This document shows positions 1 through 11,700 of a stretch of DNA of 64,000 nt, one piece after another; the first letter of the stretch is position 1, and every line of letters starts with the position of its first letter. This DNA is from Choristoneura fumiferana (Eukaryota > Arthropoda > Insecta > Lepidoptera > Tortricidae). Both the position numbers and the translations under genes were made by a program. The stretch is taken from positions 5,710,864 through 5,774,863 of the forward strand of contig NC_133499.1 in assembly GCF_025370935.1 (NCBI RefSeq), in the 5' to 3' direction. The notes below the pieces were generated by a model that saw nothing but the letters and a program-made list of their open reading frames with translations, did no database searches and was not told the DNA's origin.

Positions 1-381
1 GACTCTCGACCTCAGGCCGTATTGTCTAAAACCCATTTTAGACTTGCAAGAAAAATCGTGCCAGTAGTAATAATAATAAGAAACAAATTTCTTATTGTCG
101 TATTTCTTCTGTTTAACGTTGTTATTTTTGGGTCATATCTATAAAAGTTCATTTTAACTCAGTTCCAGTGGTCTGTTTGACGTGGAATTTGGCATAAATA
201 ATGAAATCGAACCCGAGACCTCAAGCTGTACAGTCAGGTCACGATGTAAGGGCCAAAGATAGCTGGCGCGGGTGCAGAATCCGCTGCACGCGACTCGAGC
301 AGTTAGCGCTGCTCAGGGCCTCCGCTAGGTGACGCTTGCACAGAGCGGGTGGACGCATATTGAACAATAGCACAGTATAAA
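1..381. other. Intergenic or upstream intron sequence, no gene seen
   Basis: AT-rich sequence with a GC-rich patch at about 250-350. No exon with flanking splice sites and no family-level protein similarity is visible. If the dehydrogenase gene downstream begins left of the window, this stretch is part of its intron. Confidence 0.4.
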
Positions 382-845
382 GTGTGTCACACACTACGCA
401 GATACGATAATATTTTATCTGCGTATAATAACTTAATGACCTGAAACTATCACACACTACGCAGATACGATAATATTCGAGACGGTACATTCAGTCTAAA
501 TCCTTCAAACTGAGTAGACTTGTTTTTTGGTGCGGATTGTTTATACAGGATGTTTTCGTATTTATCTCTTCTAGATTTACTCGCGTATCTGTCTGAATCT
601 GTATCTATCTGCAGATAAAATACTATACCATATTTATATCGGCAGATATTATACACAGATCAATTCATACGCAGATAATATCTTTGCCATCTTTCGATAT
701 ATGTCGGTGCCCAAAGATAGTTCACGATAAAATACAAGTTATCTGCGCTGTGTGTGTTAGCTCATTGAATTGTATAGGCGATATAGACAGATATGCGTTC
801 TTATATCTTAGATATCTTATCGTATCTGCTTAGTGTGTGACACGC
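382..845. mobile_element. Inverted-repeat element (MITE-like) with GTGTCACACACTACGCAGAT ends
   Basis: The left end (382-410) and right end (817-845) are near-perfect inverted copies containing CACACACTACGCAGATACG. A second direct copy of the left motif lies at 451-474. The interior is AT-rich and repeats CAGATA/TATCTG variants. No coding capacity is seen. The superfamily is not assigned because no clear target duplication was found. Confidence 0.6.
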
Positions 846-1270
846 TTAACAAGTTCCCCTACAGTAATCCGACGGAGACGTCTAGAGAGAGCAATCGAGC
901 GGGGCGTGAGGGGTGAGACGCGGGTGGGAGGAGCCCCAGCTGCATACTTCGCCGCTCTAAGTAGCTTGGGACAAGTCTTCAGGGCTATCGCGTTTTTTTA
1001 ACGTTTAAATTTATTATAAAAAATATTATGTTGCATACGACATGTACTGTGAGTGCGTGCAAATCTTCATCTCGCATAAATAAGGAACTAAGAATTAGAA
1101 AGAAAGAAAGAAAAGATTTCATCTATTTATATAATTATATTTATTTATTTTTTATATAATTAACATTGCATGATCTACATTTATAACGGTACTATTAAAA
1201 TAATTTCCTTGCTCACCCGCGACCTTACGATAGTAAGCTTATGCAAAATATGCGTGCTCATGCAGTTCCT
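846..1270. other. Non-coding stretch, GC-rich then AT-rich
   Basis: A GC-rich patch at about 860-960 is followed by AT-rich sequence with a short (GAAA)n run near 1098-1112. No gene or recognisable repeat is seen. Confidence 0.35.
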
Positions 1271-1274
1271 CCAC

Positions 1275-1400
1275 CTCCACACTGTAAGAACACACACAAA
1301 TCACGCAAACCCATCTACCACCTCCACCACACCACACTGACGCATTTCGAACTCAACCAGAGCTCATCTTCAGAGTCACACAACCGTACACCATGCTACC
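1275..1400 (-). repeat. Penelope-like terminal fragment with hammerhead-like motif
   Basis: On the minus strand, 1334-1376 reads CTGAAGATGAGCTC, a loop, GAG, then CGAAATGCGTC. This resembles the CTGATGA...GAAA...GTC layout of hammerhead motifs found in Penelope-like element ends, but with a 3-nt insertion in the core. A related copy lies at 49211-49258 in the same orientation, and both are preceded by CACACTGACGCRTTTCGA on the + strand. Family assignment is inference. Confidence 0.35.
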
Positions 1401-1797
1401 AGTTGTTAGTGTGTTGTGTGAAGTCTGTCAAGTCTAGAAACCGAAAGTATTTGTCGGTTACTAATCTATGAAAGTACCAATATTTTGTAGAAAAAAAGTT
1501 TTTTATTTCAAAAGCAGTATATTTTGATACTTCTTAACCCTAGTAAGTATGCCACCCCTAATTCATTTTGTTTTATATAATTTCGCACTACCAATATGTA
1601 CCGATTCGTAAAAGACATCTAGCTTCCAAATTTTAAATTTGTGACAACCCATCCTTACTTGCGTAAATGCCTACACAGGCTGCGGTATCGATCAACTTCA
1701 AAGCCGTCGGCCTATTGCAGGGAAAACTTGTTATACGAGTACTGTGACAATAGTACAAGCATCGCTAACTGCGCGCGTCGCGTGCGCACGATTGTAC
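1401..1797. other. Non-coding stretch
   Basis: AT-rich up to about 1660, then a GC-rich segment up to the hAT-like insertion. No gene is seen. The open frames crossing 1641-2021 on both strands run through the hAT-like element and its flank and have no protein-like features. Confidence 0.35.
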
Positions 1798-1805
1798 CTG
1801 CACCC

Positions 1806-2207
1806 GAGGGTTGCCAACTTATTTTACAAGAAATAAAGTATACTATAAAAAAGTATACTGGAAATAAACAGTATTTTGGAAAAATTAACAGTATTTTCTT
1901 CTTTTCATGTTTTATAGACAAATTTTTGGGTGCTTCTCGCACAACTTGTAAATTTAGCCTCATAGACCTCGTCAGAATCAAAACTAAAATTAACATAAAT
2001 AAGGAACTAAATTTTTATTAAATTTCAAATTCGTTTGGAACCACCACTATGGTGACTATGCTGTACTGACTTAGCGTGTGCTTAGTGTTAGGCAATGTTA
2101 ATGCTGAAAACAGTATTTTAGATACTTAATTTTAGTTCAACAGTAAAAAGTATAATGTATTGAAAAACAGTATAATACTGTTTTTAACAGTATAGTTGGC
2201 AACCCTA
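1806..2207. mobile_element. Non-autonomous hAT-like element with 8-bp target duplication
   Basis: The ends are inverted: AGGGTTGCCAACT near 1807 and AGTTGGCAACCCTA ending at 2207. The direct repeat CTGCACCC lies immediately outside, at 1798-1805 and 2208-2215. An 8-bp duplication with (T/C)AGGG-type ends is the hAT signature. The interior (402 bp) is AT-rich, repeats AACAGTAT motifs near both ends, and codes for nothing. It sits in GC-rich sequence, so its boundaries are sharp. Confidence 0.8.
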
Positions 2208-2289
2208 CTGCACCCGCCCGCAGGCTGCGCCCGCGACGCACCCGCGACGGCTAGCGTAGGCTCTATTTTTTATTTATTTTTATTTTTTT

Positions 2290-2568
2290 ATTTGACTGGA
2301 TGGCAAACGAGCAAATGGGTCTCCTGATGGTAAGAGATCACCACCGCCCATAAACATCTGCAACACCAGGGGTATTGCAGATGCGTTGCCAACCTAGAGG
2401 CCTAAGATGGGATACCTCAAGTGCCAGTAATTTCACCGGCTGTCTTACTCTCCACGCCGAAACACAACAGTGCAAGCACTGCTGCTTCACGGCAGGATTA
2501 ACGAGCAAGATGGTGGTAGCAATCCGGGCGGACCTTGCACAAGGTCCTACCACCTGCAAAAACGAATA
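2290..2568 (+). repeat. Interspersed repeat family D (SINE-like), near full length
   Basis: Begins with a GACTGGATGGCAAACGAGCA motif and ends near CAAGGTCCTACCACCTGCAA. At least seven further copies or fragments occur in this window on both strands (11895, 19433, 23235, 26221, 31270, 40905, 53393). It lies 45 bp upstream of a dehydrogenase exon. Short open frames within it recur in other copies and are not genes. Confidence 0.7.
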
Positions 2569-2612
2569 AAATGACAACCATCATTCATAATCATAACATC
2601 TGTGTATTCCAG

Positions 2613-2779
2613 TGCCTGCCACATTTGCGACTACTGCCGCAGCGGCAACTACCATTACTGCTTGACTGCTGGCATCAATAGTACCATCGGTATCTGGCGG
2701 GACGGAGGCTGGGCTGAATACGTGCTGTGTCCACAGACCAATGTATTCACGCTGCCTGATGACATCACTACAGAACAAG
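2613..2779 (+). CDS. Dehydrogenase exon: structural zinc lobe
   Basis: The acceptor is TTCCAG before 2613. The first base completes a codon begun in an upstream exon. The exon encodes ACHICDYCRSGNYHYC with all four structural zinc cysteines, then IGIWRDGGWAEYVLCP, and ends in EQ plus one base before GTACCT. It is the first exon of the gene visible in the window. Confidence 0.88.
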
Positions 2780-5700
2780 GTACCTCACACATAGACAACC
2801 CTCTACCAAAAAAAATCTGCAGTCGGTAATAAAGACTAACAAAAAACCCTCGATAACCCTAAAGCCGCGTATCCACTAGAGGCAGCCTCGGGCCGAGCGG
2901 CTGCCTCGCCCCGAGGCCGCGCAAGTGGAGACGCTGCCAAAGGCACGGCTCAGACTGAGGCTCCTTTGAGCACGGCCAAAAAACCGACAAAATATGGCTC
3001 GGCTCGCGGTGCTCGGCCTGAGGCTGCTCTAATGGATACGCGGCTTAATAACTAGTAAAATAAACTGTAGTAAAAATTATAACAAACCAAACAATGAAAC
3101 TCCACAAAAAAATATATTTTGCTACCTCTAATCCTCTAATCGGTACAAAAAAAATCAGGTGATGGTGAAGATCGGTGCAAACTTTATGCAATTTGTATGG
3201 GGCGAAAACTCATTAACATCAAATCACAGGAAACACCGTGAAATAACAAAAAAAAAATATATAAAAATATTTAAATATTTGCTCTTTTCCTTGGTCTTCC
3301 AATGCTTTTTCCTCTGACGTCCAAAAGTTCGACCACGAAAAACAAAAGAATGCGAAAATCAATACTTGTAACTACTTATTCGAAATACGAAGCTGCCAGT
3401 AACAGATTATGAAAATTACGTCAAAAAAGGTCAGGGACTATCAATGCTAGAAAGCTGTAATTTTGCACGGATATATTATGTATACTATGCCGACAAAATG
3501 GTATATTAAAAAAAATCAAAAACTATTTTTTTATGGTACCTTTCATAGACGTAAAGCGGGGGAGGACGTTAACAAAACAAAAATAAGTAGCGTTAGTAGA
3601 ATTGTCAATATAATTTTATTAAGTTTTTCTCAAGAACTACGGATCTCTTTAAACATATTATATATTATATTATATTATATTTAGAAGCCTGTAGAGGTGT
3701 CCCACTGCAGGGCAAAGGCCTTCCCCCATGTCCTCCACTCTACCCGGTCTTGGGCGATCTCTGACCAGCTGCGAAGAAAGGCGTCCAGATCATCCCGCCA
3801 TCGACGCCTGGGCCTGCCACGCCGCCGAAGTCCGTTTTGTGGTATCCAGTCCGAGGCTATATTAGCCCACCTATTGGGTTCCATACGTCTGACGTGGCCT
3901 GCCCAGTCCCATTTCAGCCTGGCAGTCTGGGCACCGACATCAGCAATGCGTGTTTTAGAGCGCATCTTTAAACATATTGTGCAATATTTATATGGCAAGC
4001 TTATTTGTTTTCTGTTATCTTAACCTAAAGGTGATATAGATAAAACATACGCGACTACTTTTATCAGTAAATACCTAGGCTGCCACGAAAGTTTGTAGCT
4101 GTATGAAAACTATAAATATTTTATTCCTAAATTGCATGATAAATTAAAGATAATTTACGAATTAACCTCTTTGTAAAGTGACATTGCATACTGGCCAGTA
4201 ACATTTTCTTTTTTAATTTAGAAAAATTTAAGGTTTCAGTGGGAAAAAACTTTATGACAAACGATGATTCGGACAAACATAACTGTATGACTAGCAAAGA
4301 GTATGCGAACTTTGGCGCTCCCATTATTCAATTAAGTCTAAGTTCCCTGCTCAGTGCTACCTCCTTGACTTCTTTATAAGGCAAAAAGTAAAGGCTTATA
4401 ATAGTTATTTATGTGGCTGGTGCATAATGAGAGGCATTAAAGTACGAGTGTGGTTTTATGAAACGAGCCGAAGGCGAGTTTCATAATAAGATCACACGAG
4501 TGTTTTAATGCTTAATTATGAATAGCCGCATACATAACTTTATCTACATGCATATCATAAGTTTTCTATAATATGTTCAGATATGGCCTGTATTTTTAAG
4601 TTAGTGTTACTGATAACTAGTTTGAAATACCTACCAAAGCTTAAATAAAACAGATAATAAAAAACTAAAGTTTTATTTATAATAATTATTATTATCTACA
4701 TGCATGTCATAAGTTTTCTACAATATGTACAGATATGCATTGTTAAAAAAAGTATTACCGATACTTTAAAGTAAACATTAAGATGCACTGTACTTTAATG
4801 TGAACATTAAGATGCACCCGCAGATACCAGGTTTCTTAATTAAGGCCAATTGATAGTCGTTTCTGAACATATAATAGGGAAGTTATGATATGCATGTAGA
4901 TAAATACTTATAATAATGTTACCTTTTCCCAGGTGGTCTGTGTGAGCCGTACTCCTGCGTAGCCCATGGCTTCGACCGCGCATCACCGCTACAAGTGGGA
5001 GAGAAGATTCTCATCGTGGGAGCTGGCATCATCGGTGAGTTTTTAGGGTTCCGTAGCCAAAATAGCAAAAACGGAACCCTTATAGTTTCGCCATGTCTGT
5101 CTGTCTGTCCGTCCGCGGCTTTGCTCAGGGACTATCAATGCTAGAAAGCTGTAATTTTGCACGAATGTATATATAAACTATGCCGACAAAATGGTATAGT
5201 AAAAAAATCTTAAACATTTTTTTTAGAGTACCTCCCATAGACGTAAAGTGGGGGTGATTTTTTTTTTCTCATCCAACCTTGTAGTGTGGCGTATCGTTGG
5301 ATAGGTCTTTTAAAACCATTAAGGGGTTGCTAAAACGATTTTTCGATTCAGTGATTTGTTTGCAAAATATTCAACTTTAAATTGCAAATTTTCAGTGGAA
5401 AAATTTGAAAAAAATCATGATGGTATATAGTAAGTATATCAAACTTACAAGGAAAACTATAGCGGTTAAGTTTTCATGAGAATTATTAGTAGTTTAAGAG
5501 TAAATAGCAGCCTAACTAAGGTATCAAATATACCTAAACTTTGAATATTCAGTACAAAATACGAAATCCTTAGAAAAATATTACTTATTTTTTTCGTAAT
5601 GGCTACGGAACCCTATTTCGGGCGTGTCCGATACGCTCCTGGCCGGTTTTGTTTTAAATTGTGAGTGGGAGCAAAACGAGCAAGCGTGCCATCTGATGGG

Positions 5701-8700
5701 AAATGAACACACTGCCCATGAGTACCAACTACTCAACGTGTCATTGGTCCGTTTCCAGCCTTTTAAGAAAGAAAAAAGAAAAGGGCTTATCTTTTCTTGA
5801 ATGCCCCGATGTCGTAGTTGTCAGAAACACTGACGGAAGTTGATTCCACAATACGGTATTTGACTATTTTGTATATGTTTTATAAATTAAAACATATTAT
5901 GTTATCGAATAGAAAAACATTTTTAAGCTACCTTTACAAATAACAAAGTTATACAGGTTTGAAAGTCAAGATTAGACAGAGAAAGACATACTGGCATGTG
6001 ACGTCACACGCCAGAACCGCCATACTTGCTGCATAGAGAAAAGCGTTTGAGAAAGAGACAGGAATATAGATTTTTCAAAAAACCACTATAAATCCAATTT
6101 TCAATCGATTTAAATTTTCTTTTCGGTGAACACTATCTGTATATCTATATTTTCATAATAATTTAAGATATGGCAAAATCAGGAGTTGTCAAATACCGTA
6201 TTACACTGTACGTGACAGGAAGTGCCGTAGGAAACGCACAGTGGTAGATTTCCGTTCAATAGATGATGTCGATGAAATTTCGACTTTCGGCGGGAGGTAC
6301 GATGGTGGAATTTCGCATGCAGCGGGTACTCGTAGCAGGTCCAATAATTCTTCGGAGCACTTACCGTGGTAAAGCCTATAAAATACACAAAGGGGACCTA
6401 CGGCCCTTCGTAGATCCAAACTATCGGAAAGTCATATTAAATAATATTGTAACGGATAACCCACGTCATAAACCGAGTTTAGCTCGACATGTTTCGGGCT
6501 ATTTCGTAGCCCTTCTTCTCTGGCGCACGCGACTCGGCGACTGCCGCAACAAGCACACTACGCGCCACCGCTCTACAGTTGGTGCGATCGCCGAAGGATA
6601 AGGAGCCCCTGAGTGGTCCCGGGGTATACATGATTCCGTGTTCGTGTGGCAAGAGCTATATCGGTGAGACTGGTCGTAACGTGTCTACTAGGGTATCGGA
6701 GCACATACGTAGTATGAGGAAACAGGACGACAGAGGCTCTGCTGTGGCCGAGCATCCAATGGACTCGGATTTGACGCATTATATCAGATTTGATAAGGTG
6801 TCTGTACTTGCGAGAGAAAAGTTGTTCATTCCGCGGAAAGTGCGTAAAGCCATTGAGATTAGTCGTCATCCGAATTTTGACCGGGATTACGGTTGGTCGG
6901 TACCCCCGAGTTGGAAAACTGTTAAATACTCGTGCTGCGTCATCGGTTGGTGTGAACGTGCCTATACGGAGCGATGTTGTTAGTGTTGTGTGCTACCCTA
7001 CATTAGACATTGACAGTAAAAATGACGATAAAAATGCGGGTAGTTGTGCGCCGGTGTTAGCTTCGTCGGGCAGTCGCGCGAGCAGAGCGGTGGCGCGTAG
7101 TGTGCGTGTTGCGGCAGCCGCCGAGTCGCGTGCTCCCGAGAAGAAGGGCTACGAAACAGCCCGAAACATGTCGAGCTATACTCGGTTTAAGACTTGAGTT
7201 ATCCGTAACAATATCATTTAATATGAGTGGGTCTCACGGTAGTTTCATGTTCAAGATCGGAAAGTCTTATAAAACTAAGGGCCTACCTTCTGACCCTGTA
7301 CTACGAAGTGAAAAATTCTAACTTCGTATCTTGCCGTCCCGCTGACGCTTGTATTATTTAATACGAGAGTGAGAGAGACGGTACGAGCTTCGAATTTCGT
7401 AGGAGCCCCCCAGGGCTGTCTTGTGCCATGCGATAGCCTTGGGCTGGGGCACAAAAGAAACATTAAAGAAAGCGAAAGGTACATTTTTTCTGCTGTGATT
7501 GTGCTATCTTTAACCCCCGACGCAGAAAAGGGATTTGTGCGATTAGTTTCACAATAGTACATTGTTCAATAAGGGACTAAAACAAGGCATTTTGGTTGTT
7601 TAGTCTCGCATTAAACACTCTACTTTTCACTTTGAATGAGAGGAAAAAAAACAATGTTCTGTTCAAAAATTACAATATTAGGTACTTTTTAAAAACGTAC
7701 GCTCGACTAATGGATATCAAAATAAAAATAGAAAAAAAAATTGTTGCGCGGTTTTCTCTTCTTTTATGTTTTATGAAGTGGCGTTTTAAATGCTTGCATA
7801 TTTAGCCAACAGTTTAAAAATTTAAAACTAATTGGACTATGCATAATAAAATTAATTAATCCTTAATATAATTGAATAGATTCATATTCGTAATCATTAA
7901 TTGTGTTTCACGAAACTAAATCGTGTTTTTTTATATTTTTGCACAGTTGGCATTTTGAGGTTATTTCCACGCCATAAAAATCCTCCATTCACAAACACCG
8001 TGTTGGCTGTTTAGGGGTTTCCAACATAAATTAAAAAAATCTTTAATCTGTAATTTTATGTAAATAATAAAAAGGAGCTTTAGTCCCGACATGCAGAGAC
8101 TAAAGTAACATTTTAAGAGCATAAGTGAAAAATATATATTTTTTCATAGCCATAGACTGTTCGAAAATTTCTTTCCAGCGACTCTCTTTTTGATTTATTG
8201 CTGGAATCTTTGTTGTTGGAGTCCTCCAGTTTCGCTCAGAGTTTGGGCAAGCTTATTGACGTGGCTGGTTAGCTTCTCCTGGTACTTCAGGCTGCTTTGG
8301 GCTATTTCTTGCCGGAAAAATAATCTACTGGTAAAATAACCGAAAAAAATAAACGCAAAAATTATAAAACGCTACATGAAAAAAGACGAAAAATAAATTT
8401 GCGATCGCGAAAAACCGCGATGTGAAAATTCGCTACTCAGAAAGATACGATTAATTATCATGGTGGCATTGCAGAAACGCGCGGGCAATGACAAAACTTT
8501 TTATCTGCTGAGATAAATAAATTAAACTACAGTGTGGCGCGAGTAATGGATAAAGATGGATTAGCTTAGGTATATGTGAAGTAATCCTTTATAATCTTAC
8601 CCATGTTGTAATTTATTATTTAATAATCAAGACATGGCAGTGTGTCCGGCCAAGTTCAAGGAAAATAGTGACTGCAGGGGTATAATGTAAAAATATCGGA

Positions 8701-11700
8701 GAATGACTTTAAATAGATAAATAAATAAATATCACGGGACACTTGACGTCAAATGACCTAATCCCAAAGTAATCAAAGCTTGTGTTATGCTTCTGAACAA
8801 CAGATAAACATACTAAGTAGGTAGATACATACTTAAAATAAATATTTAACGTCCAAGATCTACCCTGACCGGGGATCGAACCTAGGCCTCAAACTTCGTA
8901 GTCAGGGTCTCTAGCCACTGGGCTATTTGACATATCTAAGATATAAGATAGATCTGAATGAAGCTAACTGACGATATAATCTTTCTTCCAGGCAACCTAT
9001 GGGTGACAGCGCTCCATCTTCAAGGTCACAGGGAAGTCACGGTGTCTGAAATGAACAAGGCCAGACTTGACATCGTAAAAAAATTGAGTAAGTATACATT
9101 AAAAACCTCTTTTTATCCGACTACCCGAAGGTAGCCATCATCATCATCATTTACATAGTCTTATTAATCAACACCGTTCCATTTACTCCCCAAACTACCC
9201 TATTGTGACGTCTAGTTATAACAGAAATACAGCAGTGCGTTTTTAATTTCAGACACCGGATACAGGCTTATCAGCCCGGATGTACTCGCAAAAGAAAACA
9301 AATTGTACGACGTCATCGTAGACTGCACTGGTAAGTAATTGACACTTTTGTGTTTGTTTTTAACCCCTACGCAAAAAGAGAGGTGGTATAAGTTGGACTG
9401 CTATGTCTGTCTGTCTGTGGCACCGTAGCTCTTAAACGGGAGTGCTAGTGACATTTCTTTTCCATTAATTGTTTAGCATGAGTTTTTTTTGTCTACTATT
9501 CCTGTAATAGTTGAAAGAAAAGCAGATTATGCACCTCGCATTAAGTAATTTATATTGCCCTCGTGCTTTCTAAAGCCCTCGCTGCCGCTCGGGCTCCAAA
9601 TCGGCACTCGGTGCAATAATAAATAACTTATCGAAAATACAAACTGAGACATGGATGCACAGAAAAACCAGAAAAAGAGACCAGCGCTGGGAATCGAACC
9701 CAGGTCCTCAGCAATCCGTGCTGCGTGCTATAACCCCTACACCACCGCTGGACACAAGTAACAGTAAAAGTAACAAATTTGGAGTTGAAATAAAAAATAC
9801 AAAAAGACTCCAAATAACCAATCATAATAAATAACTTTCTGCTTGGTGCAACAATCTTCTATTATTCTTTTCTACATTGTGCTCTTTTTCTCAGGTGTCG
9901 GTAAGGTGATGGAACTCAACTTCAATTACTTGAACCCAGGTGGAAAATATGTTCTTTTCGGCTGCTGCCCCCCCTCACATCAGGCCGCGTAAGTAATCCA
10001 AATTACCAGAGGCCGGAGTTTTAGTAGTACTTTTGTCATAGTAACTTCTCTCTCATCGACTTCCGATATACATATATCGATACACATACAAAGAAGATTA
10101 AAATTAGAGGTAAACAATTAGCGGCCTTATCTTTAACCTCGTGGGCCCTCGCGTACTTAATAAAGGACCAATTAACACGAAGAATAACGGCCGAATGTAC
10201 TTCATAAAATACAAATTTTTCATTGAAAAAAGAATCTTGAGTAGCAGCTCTTCTTAAGTTAAGAGAAGTCTCTTCGTTCCATTCTCCATACAAACGTAGT
10301 CCTGGTCTCATTTGAAAACTAGGCAACAGAAATAGATGAAATTTTGTAAGTATGGACTAGACGTAATTATCTATGCCTGTGGTTTTTCAGATTTTTATAT
10401 AAATGTGTAATATCAGAATTACAGGAGCTCAAAAGTCGACAAAAAAAAGATGTCAACTTTGCACGAGAATTACAGACGAATAAAGCATTTTTACAAAAAT
10501 CGAAAAAACCACCGGCATAGAAAATTCGTCGCTTCGGAGGTAAAGATACTAAAGCGACATTTGGCCAACTTTACAGGAGAGCGATTTAAAGTTTTTTTTT
10601 GACGAAAAAAATTCATAACTCGTTTCTTTGTGAACACATTCTAGAATTTCTAAGACTGTATGAAAGTCAATTCAGCATACTATGATCTGAAATGTATAAT
10701 TTTGACCTAAGTACAATAGTTCAGGAGATAGGTGGCGCTTTAGTCATTCGTCTTCAACTTTTTGAGACAACGCAATAAGGTAAAAGGACTAAACGTAAGA
10801 ATTGGTTTAATATATCATAATTTCAGATGACTAACGGGATATTTATTCTAGTTTTTTTATCTTCAATTTACTTAATGGCGTTGATCAATTTCTTATCAAA
10901 CTGTGTTTAATGCTTATTCACCAATAATCAAGCTATTTTACAACTGCATAATGCTTAAGCACCCTTAAATGATAATCATAAAACAATACAAATACTTAAT
11001 AGACTTTCAAGTTAAATGATTTGAAATACAAAATACTTATTTTCAGATTGCTTTAACGAATGATCACTAAAGGACCGTCTGCAGGGATAATACGAAACTC
11101 GAAACTCGAAGTTCGTATCGTACCGTCCCTCTCGCTCTCGTATTAAATAGTATAATTGTCAGAGGGACCGCACGACACGTACTTCGACTTTAATCAATAT
11201 TACTAAATTCAAAGGAAACACAGGAAATCGTAGAAACTTTTAAGTTTTATTTGACATTGGTTCTTGTTATCGTGTTATCTGCCTATCGTCAACTATTGGG
11301 GGATAGAGTTGTTCGCGTCCGTGGGCTTTAGCTCTAGTTGCCCACACGTGTCCCCTAGGTAGCGCCAAATGAACAACCTCATTCCTGGTGGTAGGCTTCG
11401 GCAGCGGTTTGTCACCACCCACCTAACTAAGTTATGCTGCAAAACGGTCTTGGCCGTGTTCCAGCATATTAAAGTTAGGAGTAGCCATGTGGAGGGACGG
11501 GTCTGGGCAGGGACTTGCGTGCAAACCAGTTTCGGTACCGTCAGTTTGCTGCACCGGGTGCCTGTTCGTGGAGGGTAGCGGAATCCGAAGCGCGGTGCTC
11601 CGCTGGCCGACCGCAGTTAGTAGGGGGCCCAAGTAGAGGTTTCGCCAACTTTGAAAGGCTGCCCCGCTAACTTGCGAAAAATCCCGAAGATGTGCTGTAG

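Noticed and set aside
1641..2021. 126-codon open frame overlapping a 94-codon antisense one
   Set aside because: Both cross the boundary of the hAT-like insertion at 1806, so they cannot be ancestral genes, and no domain is visible.
2338..2577. Open frames in the repeat at 2290-2568
   Set aside because: The same frames appear, broken differently, in copies at 23235, 40905 and 53393; they belong to the repeat.
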